64,000 nucleotides of DNA from RHLJ01 sp965601955 (GCA_965601955.1 OZ271855.1:2666001-2730000), one strand, 5' to 3'. Positions 8,607 through 18,581 are shown, numbered from the stretch's first letter. Notes: a model not told the origin generated them from the sequence alone. Numbers and translations are program-made.

Positions 8607-9053
8607 ATGATGAGACCTAGCTACGACCCTGATCTGTTCTATTACTGGCATACTATTCAAACCCGATTCCGAGATATGGATCCGTTAAATCATGCCAACA
8701 ACGCAGTATTTAACACTTATTTCGAAGAAGCCAGGATACACTTTGTAAACCAGGTTCCTGAACTGGCCCATTCATTTGCTGAAGGAAAGGCATTTGTGCT
8801 TGTTAAGTGTACCCTGGAATATTTGAAACCTATTCACTACCCAGCAACCCTGTTAGTCGGAAGTAGCTGTCTTTCTATAGGGAACACAAGTGTAGAGGCA
8901 TTCCAGGCTATTTACGATTCAGAAACAAAGAATTTACTGGCCGTTGCTACTACAAGAGGAGTTTGGTTTGATATAGAAAGAAATCGACCTGCCGCTGTTC
9001 CAAATATTGAGGATAAAGAAGCATTGATGTTTAAATCTCCGGTTAATGGATAA
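8607..9053 (+). CDS. Hotdog-fold acyl-CoA thioesterase (4HBT/FadM-YbgC type)
   Basis: The 148 residues form a single 4HBT domain. The RFRDMDPLNHANNAVFNTYFEEAR motif region carries the catalytic Asp (DMDPLNHANN) typical of the YbgC/FadM group, followed by a helix and the VLVKCTLEYLKPIHY strand. It is predicted to hydrolyse acyl-CoA thioesters in the cytosol; the chain-length preference is unknown. Two ATGs (8607, 8610) are adjacent; the first is used. Its end overlaps the next gene by 8 bp, implying co-transcription and coupling with the HD hydrolase. Confidence 0.87.
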   Translation: MMRPSYDPDLFYYWHTIQTRFRDMDPLNHANNAVFNTYFEEARIHFVNQVPELAHSFAEGKAFVLVKCTLEYLKPIHYPATLLVGSSCLSIGNTSVEAFQAIYDSETKNLLAVATTRGVWFDIERNRPAAVPNIEDKEALMFKSPVNG

Positions 9054-10296
9054 GAGTACTCGCTATAAAATCTTCAATGATCCTGTACATGGATTCATTA
9101 CCGTACCTAAAGGGATTATTTTAAAGCTCATTGATCACCCTTATGTACAACGGCTTCGAAGAGTTCGCCAATTAGGGCTAGGATACCTCGTCTTTCCTGC
9201 TGCAGAGCACTCTCGCTTCTCTCATGCCCTCGGAGCACTTGAACTCGGACAACGCGTTCTTAACAACCTTAGGGAAAAGGATACAACGATTAGTAATAAG
9301 GAGTATGAAGGAACACTTATCGCCCTTTTGTTGCATGATGTTGGACATGGCCCCCTTTCCCATACCCTTGAGCATTCTCTGATCAACAATTTCAATCATG
9401 AGATGATGAGCCTGGCCATAATGAAAGAGCTCAACAAGCAGTTTAATGGAGCCCTGGATACGGCAATAGCCATATTTACCAATCAATACCCTAAAAAATT
9501 CTTACACCAACTGGTTTCTTCGCAACTGGATCTGGACAGGCTGGATTACCTTCGAAGAGATAGTTTCTTTACAGGCGTTTCGGAAGGCTCAGTAGGTATC
9601 AATCGCATTTTGAAGACCATGAGAGTGTTCAATGGCAATATTGTTATTGAGAAGAAGGGAATTTATGCCGTAGAGAATTACATCATTTCCAGAAGGCTAA
9701 TGTATATGCAGGTCTACCTACATAAAACAGTACTAAGTGGAGATGTATTACTGAGGAAGGTTTTCCAACGAGTTAGAGACTTACTCGTTCTTGGTAAAAA
9801 AATTGATTTTGGATCATCGAACCTTGAATACTTCTTAAAGGAAGAACAATCCGCTAAAAAAAGAATTACAAAAACGGTAATTGATCAGTATTTGTCTTTA
9901 GATGATTACGATATCTATCAAAACATAAAGGTTTGGCAACATGCTAAAGACCCCGTTTTATCAGATTTGAGCTTTCGGTTCTTAACCCGCTCATTATTTC
10001 GAACAACTTTTTTGGATAAAGCCCCTACCGAAGATGAGATCGCGAATCTTGCTAAAAAAACTACCCGCATTCTAAAGAAGAAAGGGATACCAATAGATTC
10101 TGAATCTGCTTCCTATTACTACAGCTTCCAGAATGATCAAACAGAAGCCTATAAACATCTTAACGATCGAATCTGGATTTTAGATGATGATGAAGCCATT
10201 GAATTTTCAAAAGCTGCTGACACAAAAAGTATTGTAGCATTGGCCCAGCCTGTAGTAAGACACTATTGTGTGCATCTAAAAGAAATAGATATTTAA
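9046..10296 (+). CDS. HD-domain phosphohydrolase (COG1078, dNTPase-like)
   Basis: The 416-residue protein opens with FNDPVHGFI, the usual first motif of COG1078 proteins. It carries the full HD metal set: His in AEHSRFSHALGA, His-Asp in LLLHDVGHGPLSHTLEH, and Asp in SQLDLDRLDYLRRD. Relatives include SAMHD1-like dNTP triphosphohydrolases, so it may hydrolyse deoxynucleoside triphosphates, although many family members have no proven substrate. It overlaps the thioesterase gene by 8 bp and the convergent histidine kinase gene by 4 bp. It is probably cytosolic. Confidence 0.88.
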   Translation: MDKSTRYKIFNDPVHGFITVPKGIILKLIDHPYVQRLRRVRQLGLGYLVFPAAEHSRFSHALGALELGQRVLNNLREKDTTISNKEYEGTLIALLLHDVGHGPLSHTLEHSLINNFNHEMMSLAIMKELNKQFNGALDTAIAIFTNQYPKKFLHQLVSSQLDLDRLDYLRRDSFFTGVSEGSVGINRILKTMRVFNGNIVIEKKGIYAVENYIISRRLMYMQVYLHKTVLSGDVLLRKVFQRVRDLLVLGKKIDFGSSNLEYFLKEEQSAKKRITKTVIDQYLSLDDYDIYQNIKVWQHAKDPVLSDLSFRFLTRSLFRTTFLDKAPTEDEIANLAKKTTRILKKKGIPIDSESASYYYSFQNDQTEAYKHLNDRIWILDDDEAIEFSKAADTKSIVALAQPVVRHYCVHLKEIDI

Positions 10297-12617
10297 CTCT
10301 CCTGAAGAACCTTTACTACTTTAGTAACCGTTAGATAATCATAGTCCTGGGCTATAGATATCAGTTTATCGTACTCAGGGCCTGAGGCAACAGTCGCAAA
10401 TTCTTTCGAAGAGATATAGTCCACTAAAAAATCGAAGTCCTGCATCTTCAATGCGGAGAACACTTTCTCCCGCTTTTCATCATCCATCGAATTTATGAAG
10501 GAAGCGATTTTTTCAGGGCTTACTTCTTCACTGCTTTCCGCCTCTCCGGCAAGTACTGGAACTTCAGCAACCCCTAGCAACATATCAATGGTTGAAAGTA
10601 AATCATCTGTCTTAAAAGGCTTTAGGATATACTCAGAAAAGCCCTGAGCCATTAATTCATTTCGGTCTCCCTTGAATCCTCCGGCAGTAACAGCAATAAT
10701 CGGAATATTAGCAAATTTACCTCCTGAAGCCCTAATCGTTAACATAGCCTCTAACCCGTCCATTACAGGCATATTGATGTCCATCAAAATTACATCAGGA
10801 GCAAAACTATCCAGCATATCGATGGCTTCCTGTCCATTCTCTGCTTCTTTATATTCAAAGCCTTTTTCTTTGAGCACTAAGCGAGTAATAGTTCGATTAG
10901 GCTCAATATCATCGACTATGAGTACCTTTACCTTCTTATTCCTTGTACCTATATCTGTAGAAAATGCGGTATTGCTTTCAACACCGGTTGATACTAGCTG
11001 AGCATCCAATGTTTTTATGGGAATTTGGACTCTTACAATAGTCCCTTTGTCCAATTTACTCTTTACCTCAATGTGACCTCCCATAAAATCAACAAGGCGC
11101 TGACATAACGTAAGCCCAAGTCCCGTTCCGTTATTTTTCAGGCTATCTAATTGCCAGAACGGCTCAAAAATATGTTGCAATGCATCCTCAGAAATACCGA
11201 TTCCAGTATCTTTTACCTCTACTTTAAGAGTATCCTGCCCATCTACTTCAATCACCGAATAGAAAAGTCCGACAGAGCCACTTTTTGTAAACTTAATTGC
11301 ATTAGTGAGCAGGTTCTTAATAATTGTAGAAAGCTTATCAAGATCGGTTTCGATTGCATTAGGCAATGCTCCTACAGCATCAAGTGAGAACTTCAATCCC
11401 TTTTCTTTTGCCTTCTTCGACAATTTTGTAGCCATATCTTTGAAGAATGCATTAAGCGCTATTGATTCTACATCTAATCGTGTTCTATCTGAATCGAGTG
11501 TAGATAATTCAAGAATATCAGTCACCATGCCTAATAATTGCTCCCCGGCATTGGATATGGTTTGCACATGAATCTTATCCATATCCTTTAAAGCATCACT
11601 TTGCCCTAAAATCTGAGTGTATCCAAGAATTGCATTAAGCGGTGTTCTGAACTCATGAGACATACTAGCAATGAATCCGGTTTTGGTCCTACTGGCTTCC
11701 TCTGCAATGTCTTTAGCTTTCTTCAGGTACTCCTCGGTATCCTTAGCAGCAGTGATATCCCTCGTTACAGCCTGAAAACCTACAATAACGCCATTTTCTT
11801 TGATGAAAGTGGCAGACTGTCCCAACCATTTGATTTCTCCGTCTTTTGTTACCGCCCTGAATTCGATATAGGTACTGGGAGTTTCTTTATTGTATTGGTC
11901 GAAGTAAAACTTATCAACCCGATCGCGATCTCGTTCGGCAACAAGGTCTTTAAAGTTTTTAGAAAGAACCTCGAATTCTGAATACCCAATAATCTGCTCT
12001 ACGATAGAATTGACAAAATTGAAGTTTCCATTCAGATCGATTTTAAAAATAATATCTCTGGCTGATTCTACAAGCTGCTTGTATTCTGTTTGAGTATTGT
12101 ACAACCGGTCCTCAACAAACTTTTTACCAGATACGTCTGCAGCTTCTGTGAGGATGTATTCCTTGCCTTTCTTCTCTGAAATAATGGTTCGTTTTTGAAT
12201 TTGAAACCATTCTTCTTTCTCGCCTTTTGTAAATGTTGATTTATAAACAATAGAAGATGAACGCCTGGAAATGATATCATCATTATGCTTAAGAAAGGCC
12301 TTTTTCACAAATTCGTCGATGGGTAAGTCAGTAAAAGGCTTGCCAAAAACTTTACTTTTTTTCTCTCCGATTAGCTTGAGAAATTTATCGTTAGCAAAGA
12401 TTATGTTCGAATCAAAGTCGAAAAAAACGATGTACTGATCCTGTTCATGAACCAGAGAGTTCAGTAAAAAAGTATTTCGCTTACGTCTTAAAAACCTTCT
12501 TACAAGAACATAAGTGGTTATGAAAGTGAACACTATAACTACCGCAATAATAGTTAATTGCTCAGCACTTAAATCACTTATTTGCATACCTTTAGAATAT
12601 CTACCTAGACCTTGCAT
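10293..12617 (-). CDS. Hybrid sensor histidine kinase with two PAS domains and a receiver
   Basis: The 774-residue protein has one membrane helix (about 21-40), then PAS-like domains at about 50-165 and 175-292. A HisKA domain follows with the phospho-accepting His321 (ASMSHEFRTPLNAIL) and a HATPase domain (N-box LLTNAIKF; G-boxes DTGIGIS and GTGLGL). The receiver (about 563-680) has acceptor Asp613 (ILMDINMPVMDG). The last 90 residues are helical and may be a phosphotransfer-like region, but no clear Hpt motif is seen. There is no periplasmic sensor domain, so sensing is likely cytosolic or in the membrane. No response regulator is adjacent. An alternative ATG at 12587 would shorten it by ten residues. 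Confidence 0.92.
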   Translation of the reverse strand: MQGLGRYSKGMQISDLSAEQLTIIAVVIVFTFITTYVLVRRFLRRKRNTFLLNSLVHEQDQYIVFFDFDSNIIFANDKFLKLIGEKKSKVFGKPFTDLPIDEFVKKAFLKHNDDIISRRSSSIVYKSTFTKGEKEEWFQIQKRTIISEKKGKEYILTEAADVSGKKFVEDRLYNTQTEYKQLVESARDIIFKIDLNGNFNFVNSIVEQIIGYSEFEVLSKNFKDLVAERDRDRVDKFYFDQYNKETPSTYIEFRAVTKDGEIKWLGQSATFIKENGVIVGFQAVTRDITAAKDTEEYLKKAKDIAEEASRTKTGFIASMSHEFRTPLNAILGYTQILGQSDALKDMDKIHVQTISNAGEQLLGMVTDILELSTLDSDRTRLDVESIALNAFFKDMATKLSKKAKEKGLKFSLDAVGALPNAIETDLDKLSTIIKNLLTNAIKFTKSGSVGLFYSVIEVDGQDTLKVEVKDTGIGISEDALQHIFEPFWQLDSLKNNGTGLGLTLCQRLVDFMGGHIEVKSKLDKGTIVRVQIPIKTLDAQLVSTGVESNTAFSTDIGTRNKKVKVLIVDDIEPNRTITRLVLKEKGFEYKEAENGQEAIDMLDSFAPDVILMDINMPVMDGLEAMLTIRASGGKFANIPIIAVTAGGFKGDRNELMAQGFSEYILKPFKTDDLLSTIDMLLGVAEVPVLAGEAESSEEVSPEKIASFINSMDDEKREKVFSALKMQDFDFLVDYISSKEFATVASGPEYDKLISIAQDYDYLTVTKVVKVLQES

Positions 12618-12682
12618 AATAATGAAATGCAGCTAAAAGTAAAGGAATTAGCCAGAAGATTAATCTTTCCTAATCGGGATTT

Positions 12683-13156
12683 TCAAATGGTAGACCTAAA
12701 ATAGACTATAAAAGAAAGGTCGTCTTTTTCTTCTCTGGATTTCTCCACCCAGGTACTACCTATTTCATCCCTGTATTCCGGAAAGAAGGTATCACCTTCG
12801 TACTCCTTTTTAACTTCAGTTACAATCATCTTGTCAACAATAGGAAGTGTCTCTTTGTATAGAACTCCCCCACCGATAATAAATACTTCTTCGTCCTCAA
12901 TTTTATTTAAAGCCTCTTCAAGGCTTGTATAAGTTTCTACTCCCTCATATTTCTTAGACCGGGACAGTACAATATTCCTTCTTCCCGGTAGCGGGGTTTC
13001 ATTTAGTTCCTCAAACACCCCACGACCCATGATTATGGTATTTCCCAATGTGGTTGCTTTGAAGTGCTTAAGATCTTCGGGGTAGCGCCAGGGCAACTCT
13101 CCATTATTGCCAATTACCAGGTTTGGATCATGGGCAACAACAATAATTAAAATCAT
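12683..13156 (-). CDS. folA: Dihydrofolate reductase
   Basis: This 157-residue enzyme reduces dihydrofolate to tetrahydrofolate with NADPH. The N-terminal VAHDPNLVIGNNGELPW segment, Trp23 and the substrate-binding acid Asp28 correspond to E. coli Trp22 and Asp27. The NADPH-binding TIIMGRGVFE and the FIIGGGVLY motif are also present. The ATG overlaps the thyA stop by 4 bp (ATGA), so the two are coupled: ThyA makes dihydrofolate and FolA recycles it. Length is normal. Confidence 0.96.
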   Translation of the reverse strand: MILIIVVAHDPNLVIGNNGELPWRYPEDLKHFKATTLGNTIIMGRGVFEELNETPLPGRRNIVLSRSKKYEGVETYTSLEEALNKIEDEEVFIIGGGVLYKETLPIVDKMIVTEVKKEYEGDTFFPEYRDEIGSTWVEKSREEKDDLSFIVYFRSTI

Positions 13157-14001
13157 ACGGCTACCTCAAACCTGATCACCGGATCCGGATCGTAATTCTC
13201 CAGAGTGAAGTCATCAAAGGTAAGATCGTCAACGGGCTTATTAGCTATCTTAAGCGTTGGTAATGCTCTTGGGGTTCGTGTTAATTGTTCCTTCAAGCCA
13301 TCTACATGGTTAACATAGATATGAGCATCTACAATAGTGTGAGCAAAAAACCCGGGCTCAAGACCTACTTCCTGTGCTATAGCCATGGTAAGGGCTGAAT
13401 AGCAGGCAAGATTGAAAGGAATTCCAAGGGCGATATCTCCCGAGCGTTGGGTAAGGTGACAATTCAGCCTCCCATTAGCTACATTGAAAATGTACATCAA
13501 ATGACATGGAGGTAGTGCCATTTCTCCCAAAAGTCCGGGGTGCCAGGTACTTACTACAATTCTTCGACTATTTGGGTTTGTCTTGAGCATATCGATCGCT
13601 CTCTGAACCTGGTCAAATTCTTTACGAACCCAAACTTCTTTTTCAAGTTTTCCAGCCTGGCCTTCTAATTCAATCGTTTCTTTTTCGAGAGATGGAAACC
13701 TCCTCCATAGCACCGGGTAAATAGGTCCAACATACCCATCTTCATCAGCCCAAGCATCCCAGATATGGCAGTCATTTTCATCTCTTAACCATCTAATATG
13801 ATCTTCACCTCTCAGGTACCATAAAAGCTCCAGGATAACTGACCGAAAATAAACTTTCTTGGTTGTTAACAAAGGAAAGCCTTCTGCTAAATCTACTTTG
13901 TAATACTCAGCAAAATTAGAGATGGTATCGGTTCCTGTTCTATTCTCTTTTCTTACACCGTTTTCGAGTACGCTTCTGACCAGATCGTGATATGCTTTCA
14001 T
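13153..14001 (-). CDS. thyA: Thymidylate synthase
   Basis: This 282-residue enzyme methylates dUMP to dTMP using methylene-tetrahydrofolate. The catalytic Cys166 lies in MALPPCHLMY, the phosphate-binding Arg in NSRRIVVSTWHP, and the RSGDIALGIPFNLACY signature follows. An insert around residues 100-120 (SLEKETIELEGQAGKLEKE) makes it longer than the 264-residue E. coli enzyme, as in other ThyA proteins with a small-domain insert. It sits between mgtE (15 bp upstream) and folA (4-bp overlap) at the end of the long minus-strand gene run. Confidence 0.97.
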   Translation of the reverse strand: MKAYHDLVRSVLENGVRKENRTGTDTISNFAEYYKVDLAEGFPLLTTKKVYFRSVILELLWYLRGEDHIRWLRDENDCHIWDAWADEDGYVGPIYPVLWRRFPSLEKETIELEGQAGKLEKEVWVRKEFDQVQRAIDMLKTNPNSRRIVVSTWHPGLLGEMALPPCHLMYIFNVANGRLNCHLTQRSGDIALGIPFNLACYSALTMAIAQEVGLEPGFFAHTIVDAHIYVNHVDGLKEQLTRTPRALPTLKIANKPVDDLTFDDFTLENYDPDPVIRFEVAV

Positions 14002-14016
14002 TAGTTACTTAAGGGG

Positions 14017-15399
14017 TTAGAGTAAAATTTTTCCTAGGAATATAATCGCGATTGAAAAATAAATAATGATTCCACTTACATCCACTATTGTTGCAACAAA
14101 AGGGGCAGAAGAAACAGCGGGATCAAGACCCAATTTCGAAAGAATGAACGGAAGCATGGCTCCGATGAAATTTCCAAACACCACTATGCTTAATAAGCTG
14201 AGAGCGACTACCAACGCAGTAAGTAGCATTTCTTCTCCAAAAGGATTACCTGCTATAAGCTCCCAACTTATCAGGGTTATGAAACCCAACAATCCAATAA
14301 GGGTGCCTAAAATCAATCCTGAAAGGAATTCGCGTGCAAAAACCTTTTTCCAGTCATCAAATTTTATGTCATCAGTAGCGAGGGCACGAATAATAAGTGT
14401 AGCTGCCTGGGCTCCCGAATTTCCACCACTTGCGATAATGAGTGGCACGAAAAAAGATAGAAATACAACTTTGCTTAGCAATTCTTCATACTGCCCCATC
14501 GTCAACGCAGTAATAATTTGCCCAATAAATAAGATAATCAACCAACCTAATCTCTTCTTAACCATTGCCGAGATTGTCGTCTGAGAATAATAATCATCAA
14601 GCGCATCCATAGCGGCCATTTTCTGCATATCCTCAGTGGTCTCTTCTTCTGCCACATCGATTACATCATCAACCGTCACTATTCCTACAAGAATACCGTC
14701 CGAGTCTACAACCGGAAGGGCTATCCTGTCATATTTCGCAAACGTTTTCACAGCCTCTTCCTGATCATCATAAGCACTGAGGGTATTAAAGGTATTATCC
14801 ATAACCGATGCGATAGTATCTTCCGGATCGGCTACTATAAGCTGTGTTATTTTAAGGTCATCGATGAGATGCTCTTTATCATCAACCACAAAAATAACGT
14901 TCAGGGTCTCAGCAACCTCCGCATACTTCCTGATATGAGCCATGCTCCTGGCGATCGTCCATTCAGACTTCACCCTCACATATCTTGGGGTCATTAATCG
15001 GCCAACACTATCTTCAGGATACCCGAGAAGTTTTTTGATCTGCTTTTGATCTTCCGGATTCATTGAATTCATCACACTTTGTGTGAGATGACCCGGCAGT
15101 TCTTCCAAAAGCGCAACCTGCTCGTCAGGTTCCAGGTTGCTCATTACATCGGAAAGCTGCTGGCGATTAAATAGCTCCAACAACTCCACTCCTTTCCCAG
15201 ACGGAAGTTCTGCAAAAACATCAGCAGCTACGGGCTTTTTGAGCAATCGAAAAACAACTACAGCTATGCTTCCATCTAATTCGACCAAAAGCTCAGCAAT
15301 ATCTACAGGAGGAACATCGGCAAGTACCTCTTTCAATCCAACCCAATCTTTGGCCTCAATAAGTTCCTGAAATTCTGGTTTGATGAGCTGTACAAGCAT
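14017..15399 (-). CDS. mgtE: Magnesium transporter MgtE
   Basis: This is a Mg2+ channel/transporter of the inner membrane. Domains in order are an N-terminal helical superhelix (about 1-125), a CBS pair (about 130-250, ending GIVTVDDVIDVAEEE), a plug helix, and five membrane helices (about 275-460). The pore signature SGGNSGAQAATLIIRALAT is present and the last helix ends LGKILL. The frame extends to a TTG at 15435. The ATG at 15399 aligns better with the Thermus MgtE N-terminus, so I use it (460 residues). Mg2+ sensing by the N and CBS domains is known for the family. It lies between rnc and thyA on the same strand. Confidence 0.9.
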   Translation of the reverse strand: MLVQLIKPEFQELIEAKDWVGLKEVLADVPPVDIAELLVELDGSIAVVVFRLLKKPVAADVFAELPSGKGVELLELFNRQQLSDVMSNLEPDEQVALLEELPGHLTQSVMNSMNPEDQKQIKKLLGYPEDSVGRLMTPRYVRVKSEWTIARSMAHIRKYAEVAETLNVIFVVDDKEHLIDDLKITQLIVADPEDTIASVMDNTFNTLSAYDDQEEAVKTFAKYDRIALPVVDSDGILVGIVTVDDVIDVAEEETTEDMQKMAAMDALDDYYSQTTISAMVKKRLGWLIILFIGQIITALTMGQYEELLSKVVFLSFFVPLIIASGGNSGAQAATLIIRALATDDIKFDDWKKVFAREFLSGLILGTLIGLLGFITLISWELIAGNPFGEEMLLTALVVALSLLSIVVFGNFIGAMLPFILSKLGLDPAVSSAPFVATIVDVSGIIIYFSIAIIFLGKILL

Positions 15400-15487
15400 A
15401 GTATGAGGTACTGAAGAAATTCTAGCCAATGCCAAGATGACGGGCTAAGAATCGCGCTTAATCACTCAAAAAACAAGTGGTGCTTTG

Positions 15488-16237
15488 TTAATCTTCAGTA
15501 AGATTCAACACCTGAAGTGCAGCCTCGGCAGCTAGTTGCTCTGCCTTTTTCTTGCTCTTGCCAATGCCCGTTCCTAACTCTTCCTCTCCAATCATCACAG
15601 TAACTTCAAACGTGCGATTATGTCCGGGGCCAGATTCATTAATCATTTTATAGCGAGGAAGTGGGAGACGTTCGGCTTGTGTGTATTCCAGGAGGGCGCT
15701 TTTGTAGTTATCCACCGTATGTATAACTTCTTCGAAGTTCACAAACTTATCGAACACATATTCTACAAATTGAAAAGCGCTGGAATACCCTTTTGTTATG
15801 TAGATTGCTGCAATTATAGATTCAAACACATCCGCCAAGATACTTTTCGAAATCTTTGTATTCCCTGACCGCTCCCCCATCTCCATCAGGTCATCTAATC
15901 CTAGCTGTGTGGAAAATTGAGCTAATGTTTCTCCCTTAACAAGTTTAGCCCTTATTTTGGTGAGAAATCCTTCGTCTTTTTTGGGGTACTTATTAAATAA
16001 AATCTCTGCGGCTATCAGGTCAAGGACAGCGTCTCCAAGAAACTCTAAGCGTTCGTACGAATCATACTTGGCATACTGTTCCTGGGTAAGCATCGACCGA
16101 TGACGCAGGGCTCGCTGAAATAAAGAGGTATTCTCTATTTTAAGTCCGACAATTTTTTCGAGATGGGCAATACGATCATCATGTAAAGCAGTCTCTTTGC
16201 TTTTACGGCTAAACAAAGATCTGATGATGGATCGCAT
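15488..16237 (-). CDS. rnc: Ribonuclease III
   Basis: The 249-residue double-stranded-RNA endonuclease processes rRNA precursors and structured mRNAs. The catalytic domain (about 25-155) carries the signature YERLEFLGDAVLDLIAAEIL with its metal-binding Glu/Asp and the downstream DVFESIIAAIYI acidic pair. A C-terminal double-stranded RNA-binding domain follows (about 175-246, with KKKAEQLAAEAALQVL). Its ATG directly abuts the fabF stop codon with no gap, which matches the common fab-rnc gene order. Length is normal. Confidence 0.97.
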   Translation of the reverse strand: MRSIIRSLFSRKSKETALHDDRIAHLEKIVGLKIENTSLFQRALRHRSMLTQEQYAKYDSYERLEFLGDAVLDLIAAEILFNKYPKKDEGFLTKIRAKLVKGETLAQFSTQLGLDDLMEMGERSGNTKISKSILADVFESIIAAIYITKGYSSAFQFVEYVFDKFVNFEEVIHTVDNYKSALLEYTQAERLPLPRYKMINESGPGHNRTFEVTVMIGEEELGTGIGKSKKKAEQLAAEAALQVLNLTED

Positions 16238-17482
16238 CTAGTTTTCGAACTTCTTGAATACTAATGTTGAATTATGTCCGCCAAATCCGAATGCATTATT
16301 CAACGCATATCTGATATCCCGTACTACAGGCTCATTAGCAGTATAATTTAAATCACATTCCGGGTCTTGATTATCAATATTGATAGTGGGTGGAACTGTT
16401 CCATGATATACTGCAAGTAATGCAGCAACTGACTCTATAGCTCCGGCTGCCCCTAATGTGTGGCCAGTCATAGACTTAGTAGAGTTCAGGTTTATAGTTT
16501 TGGAGTGATCGCCAAACACTTTCTTTATCGAATTAGTCTCAGCAATATCTCCTAGTGGTGTAGAGGTTCCATGCATATTGATATGATCAACGTCTTCGAC
16601 ATTAATACCAGCTGCATTAAGTGCATTATTCATAGCAATTTGCACTCCTCCTCCATCAGGATCAGGAGCTGTAATGTGGTAGGCGTCAGCGGAATATCCA
16701 TATCCAGCCAATTCACCATAAATACGGGCTCCTCTTTTCTTGGCCGATTCAAGCTCTTCCAATAAGAAAATACCTGCACCTTCTCCTAATACAAAGCCAT
16801 CACGATCTATATCAAAAGGCCGTGAAGCTCTTTCGGGTTCATCATTCCTGGTCGACATAGCCTTCATCGCATTGAAACCTGAGATTCCAATCCTAGTAAC
16901 CGGAGCTTCTGTGCCTCCGGTAACTGCCATATCCGCCTGACCATATTTTATCATATCGTAGGCTATACCAATGTTATGAGAACCAGTAGCACATGCAGAA
17001 ACTGCACAAAAATTTGGTCCCCTAAACCCATACCTAATCGAGATTTGGCCTGCTACCAAATCTGGAATAAGCATTGGTATGAAGAATGGGGAAACTCCCC
17101 TTGGCCCTCTTTCATGAAACGAAATAGATTGGTCGTAGAAGGTTTTCATACCACCAATTCCTGTACCCACAATTACTGCTACTCGATCTTTATTGATCTT
17201 TTCCAGATCAATTCCAGAATCTTCAACAGCTTCTCTGGTAGCAACAATGGCATATTGTGCCACCAAATCCAGACGACGCGCATCTTTATGCTCGAAATGG
17301 TCTTTAGGATTATAATCCTCAAGCTGTGCCGCAAATTTAGTTGGGAATTCGGAGGTATCGAAATGTTCAACAACCCGGGCACCACTCTTGCCGGATAGCA
17401 TCCCATTCCAAAAAGCAGGAGCGCTCTCACCAATTGGGGTAAGAGCGCCAATACCTGTAATAACGACTCTACGTTCGCTCAT
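16238..17482 (-). CDS. fabF: Beta-ketoacyl-ACP synthase II
   Basis: The 414-residue condensing enzyme elongates acyl-ACP with malonyl-ACP in type II fatty acid synthesis. The catalytic triad is visible: Cys164 in VSACATGSHN, one His in NMHGTSTPLGD and the second in MTGHTLGAAGAIE. The C-terminal NNAFGFGGHN loop is conserved. Length is typical of FabF. It lies 18 bp downstream of acpP and directly upstream of rnc, in the canonical plsX-fabH-fabD-fabG-acpP-fabF-rnc order. Confidence 0.97.
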   Translation of the reverse strand: MSERRVVITGIGALTPIGESAPAFWNGMLSGKSGARVVEHFDTSEFPTKFAAQLEDYNPKDHFEHKDARRLDLVAQYAIVATREAVEDSGIDLEKINKDRVAVIVGTGIGGMKTFYDQSISFHERGPRGVSPFFIPMLIPDLVAGQISIRYGFRGPNFCAVSACATGSHNIGIAYDMIKYGQADMAVTGGTEAPVTRIGISGFNAMKAMSTRNDEPERASRPFDIDRDGFVLGEGAGIFLLEELESAKKRGARIYGELAGYGYSADAYHITAPDPDGGGVQIAMNNALNAAGINVEDVDHINMHGTSTPLGDIAETNSIKKVFGDHSKTINLNSTKSMTGHTLGAAGAIESVAALLAVYHGTVPPTINIDNQDPECDLNYTANEPVVRDIRYALNNAFGFGGHNSTLVFKKFEN

Positions 17483-17500
17483 AAAAAAAGGAGAGGTTTT

Positions 17501-17740
17501 TTAAGATAATTTACCAGATAGATAACTTACCGCATCACCCACAGTTGCAATATTCTCTGCGTCTTCATCAGGGATGCTTAAATCAAACTCTTTTTCGAAT
17601 TCCATGATCAATTCCACAGTATCTAAAGAGTCTGCACCAAGATCGTTAGTGAAGTTTGCATCTGAAGTAACTTCAGATTCATCAACACCTAATTTATCAA
17701 CGATAATGGCGGTTACTTTTGATTCGACATCTTGTGACAT
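17501..17740 (-). CDS. acpP: Acyl carrier protein
   Basis: This 79-residue acidic helical protein carries growing acyl chains on a 4'-phosphopantetheine arm. The attachment Ser38 sits in the classic GADSLDTVELIM motif. It lies between fabG (84 bp upstream) and fabF (18 bp downstream). The larger upstream gap may hold its own promoter or mRNA-processing site, as acpP is normally expressed at a high level; no clear motif is visible there. Confidence 0.98.
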   Translation of the reverse strand: MSQDVESKVTAIIVDKLGVDESEVTSDANFTNDLGADSLDTVELIMEFEKEFDLSIPDEDAENIATVGDAVSYLSGKLS

Positions 17741-17824
17741 AATTCGTCCTATTGTATTTATTGGTAGTTAGATTAAATAAAAAACTTGTTTAACATAAAA
17801 ATTCATTTGTGCATCTGCAATAGC

Positions 17825-18574
17825 TTACATTGCCATACCACCGTCAACACGAAGGGTTTCTCCGGTTATATAGCTGCTCATATCAGATGCTAAAAACGCC
17901 ACTGCATCGGCGATCTCATCAGGGTTACCTGCCCTCCCAAGAGGGGTAGCAGCTTTAATTCCTTCCAGTACTTTCTCATCAAGAGAACCTGTCATATCTG
18001 TTGTTATATAACCAGGTGCTACTACATTAGCTCGAATATTTCTCGAAGCCAATTCCTTTGCATAAGATTTTGTGAATCCAATGATCCCGGCTTTTGAAGC
18101 GGAGTAGTTGCTTTGGCCTGCATTACCGGTTAGGCCTACCACAGAGCTTATGTTGATGATGGAGCCCCCTCGATTTTTCATCATTGGGCGAGCTGCAACT
18201 TTTGAATAATTGAAGATACTTTTCAGGTTTGTGGTAATAACGTCATCCCACTGATCTTCTGCCATTCTAAGAATCAGGTTATCCTTTGTGATTCCCGCAT
18301 TATTTACCAGGACATCAATTTTGCCCCAGTCGGCCACGAGTTCATTCACTACTTTCTCTGCCTCGCCGAAATCAACCGCATCTGCCTGGATAGCTTTAGC
18401 TTTTCTTCCCATAGCTTCGATTTCAGCCTTCACTTCATTTGCTGCATCAGCTGAGCGAGCATATGTAACAGCAACATCGGCTCCCAGTTCTGCAAGCTTA
18501 AGGGCTATTGCTTTTCCTATTCCCCGGCTACCGCCGGTCACTAAACATGATTTTCCTTCTAGTGTTAATCCCAT
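17825..18574 (-). CDS. fabG: 3-oxoacyl-ACP reductase
   Basis: The 249-residue short-chain dehydrogenase reduces beta-ketoacyl-ACP with NADPH. It shows the cofactor-binding TGGSRGIGKAIA, the NNAG motif (VLVNNAGITKDN), the catalytic Ser in INISSVVG, and YSASKAG for Tyr and Lys. The C-terminal ITGETLRVDGGMAM end is typical of FabG. It starts 7 bp after fabD, in the fab cluster. Confidence 0.97.
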   Translation of the reverse strand: MGLTLEGKSCLVTGGSRGIGKAIALKLAELGADVAVTYARSADAANEVKAEIEAMGRKAKAIQADAVDFGEAEKVVNELVADWGKIDVLVNNAGITKDNLILRMAEDQWDDVITTNLKSIFNYSKVAARPMMKNRGGSIINISSVVGLTGNAGQSNYSASKAGIIGFTKSYAKELASRNIRANVVAPGYITTDMTGSLDEKVLEGIKAATPLGRAGNPDEIADAVAFLASDMSSYITGETLRVDGGMAM

Positions 18575-18581
18575 TGTCTAT

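Noticed and set aside
14066..14584. Open frame of 172 codons antisense to mgtE
   Set aside because: It overlaps the conserved membrane domain of MgtE and has a composition expected of a complement to hydrophobic codons.
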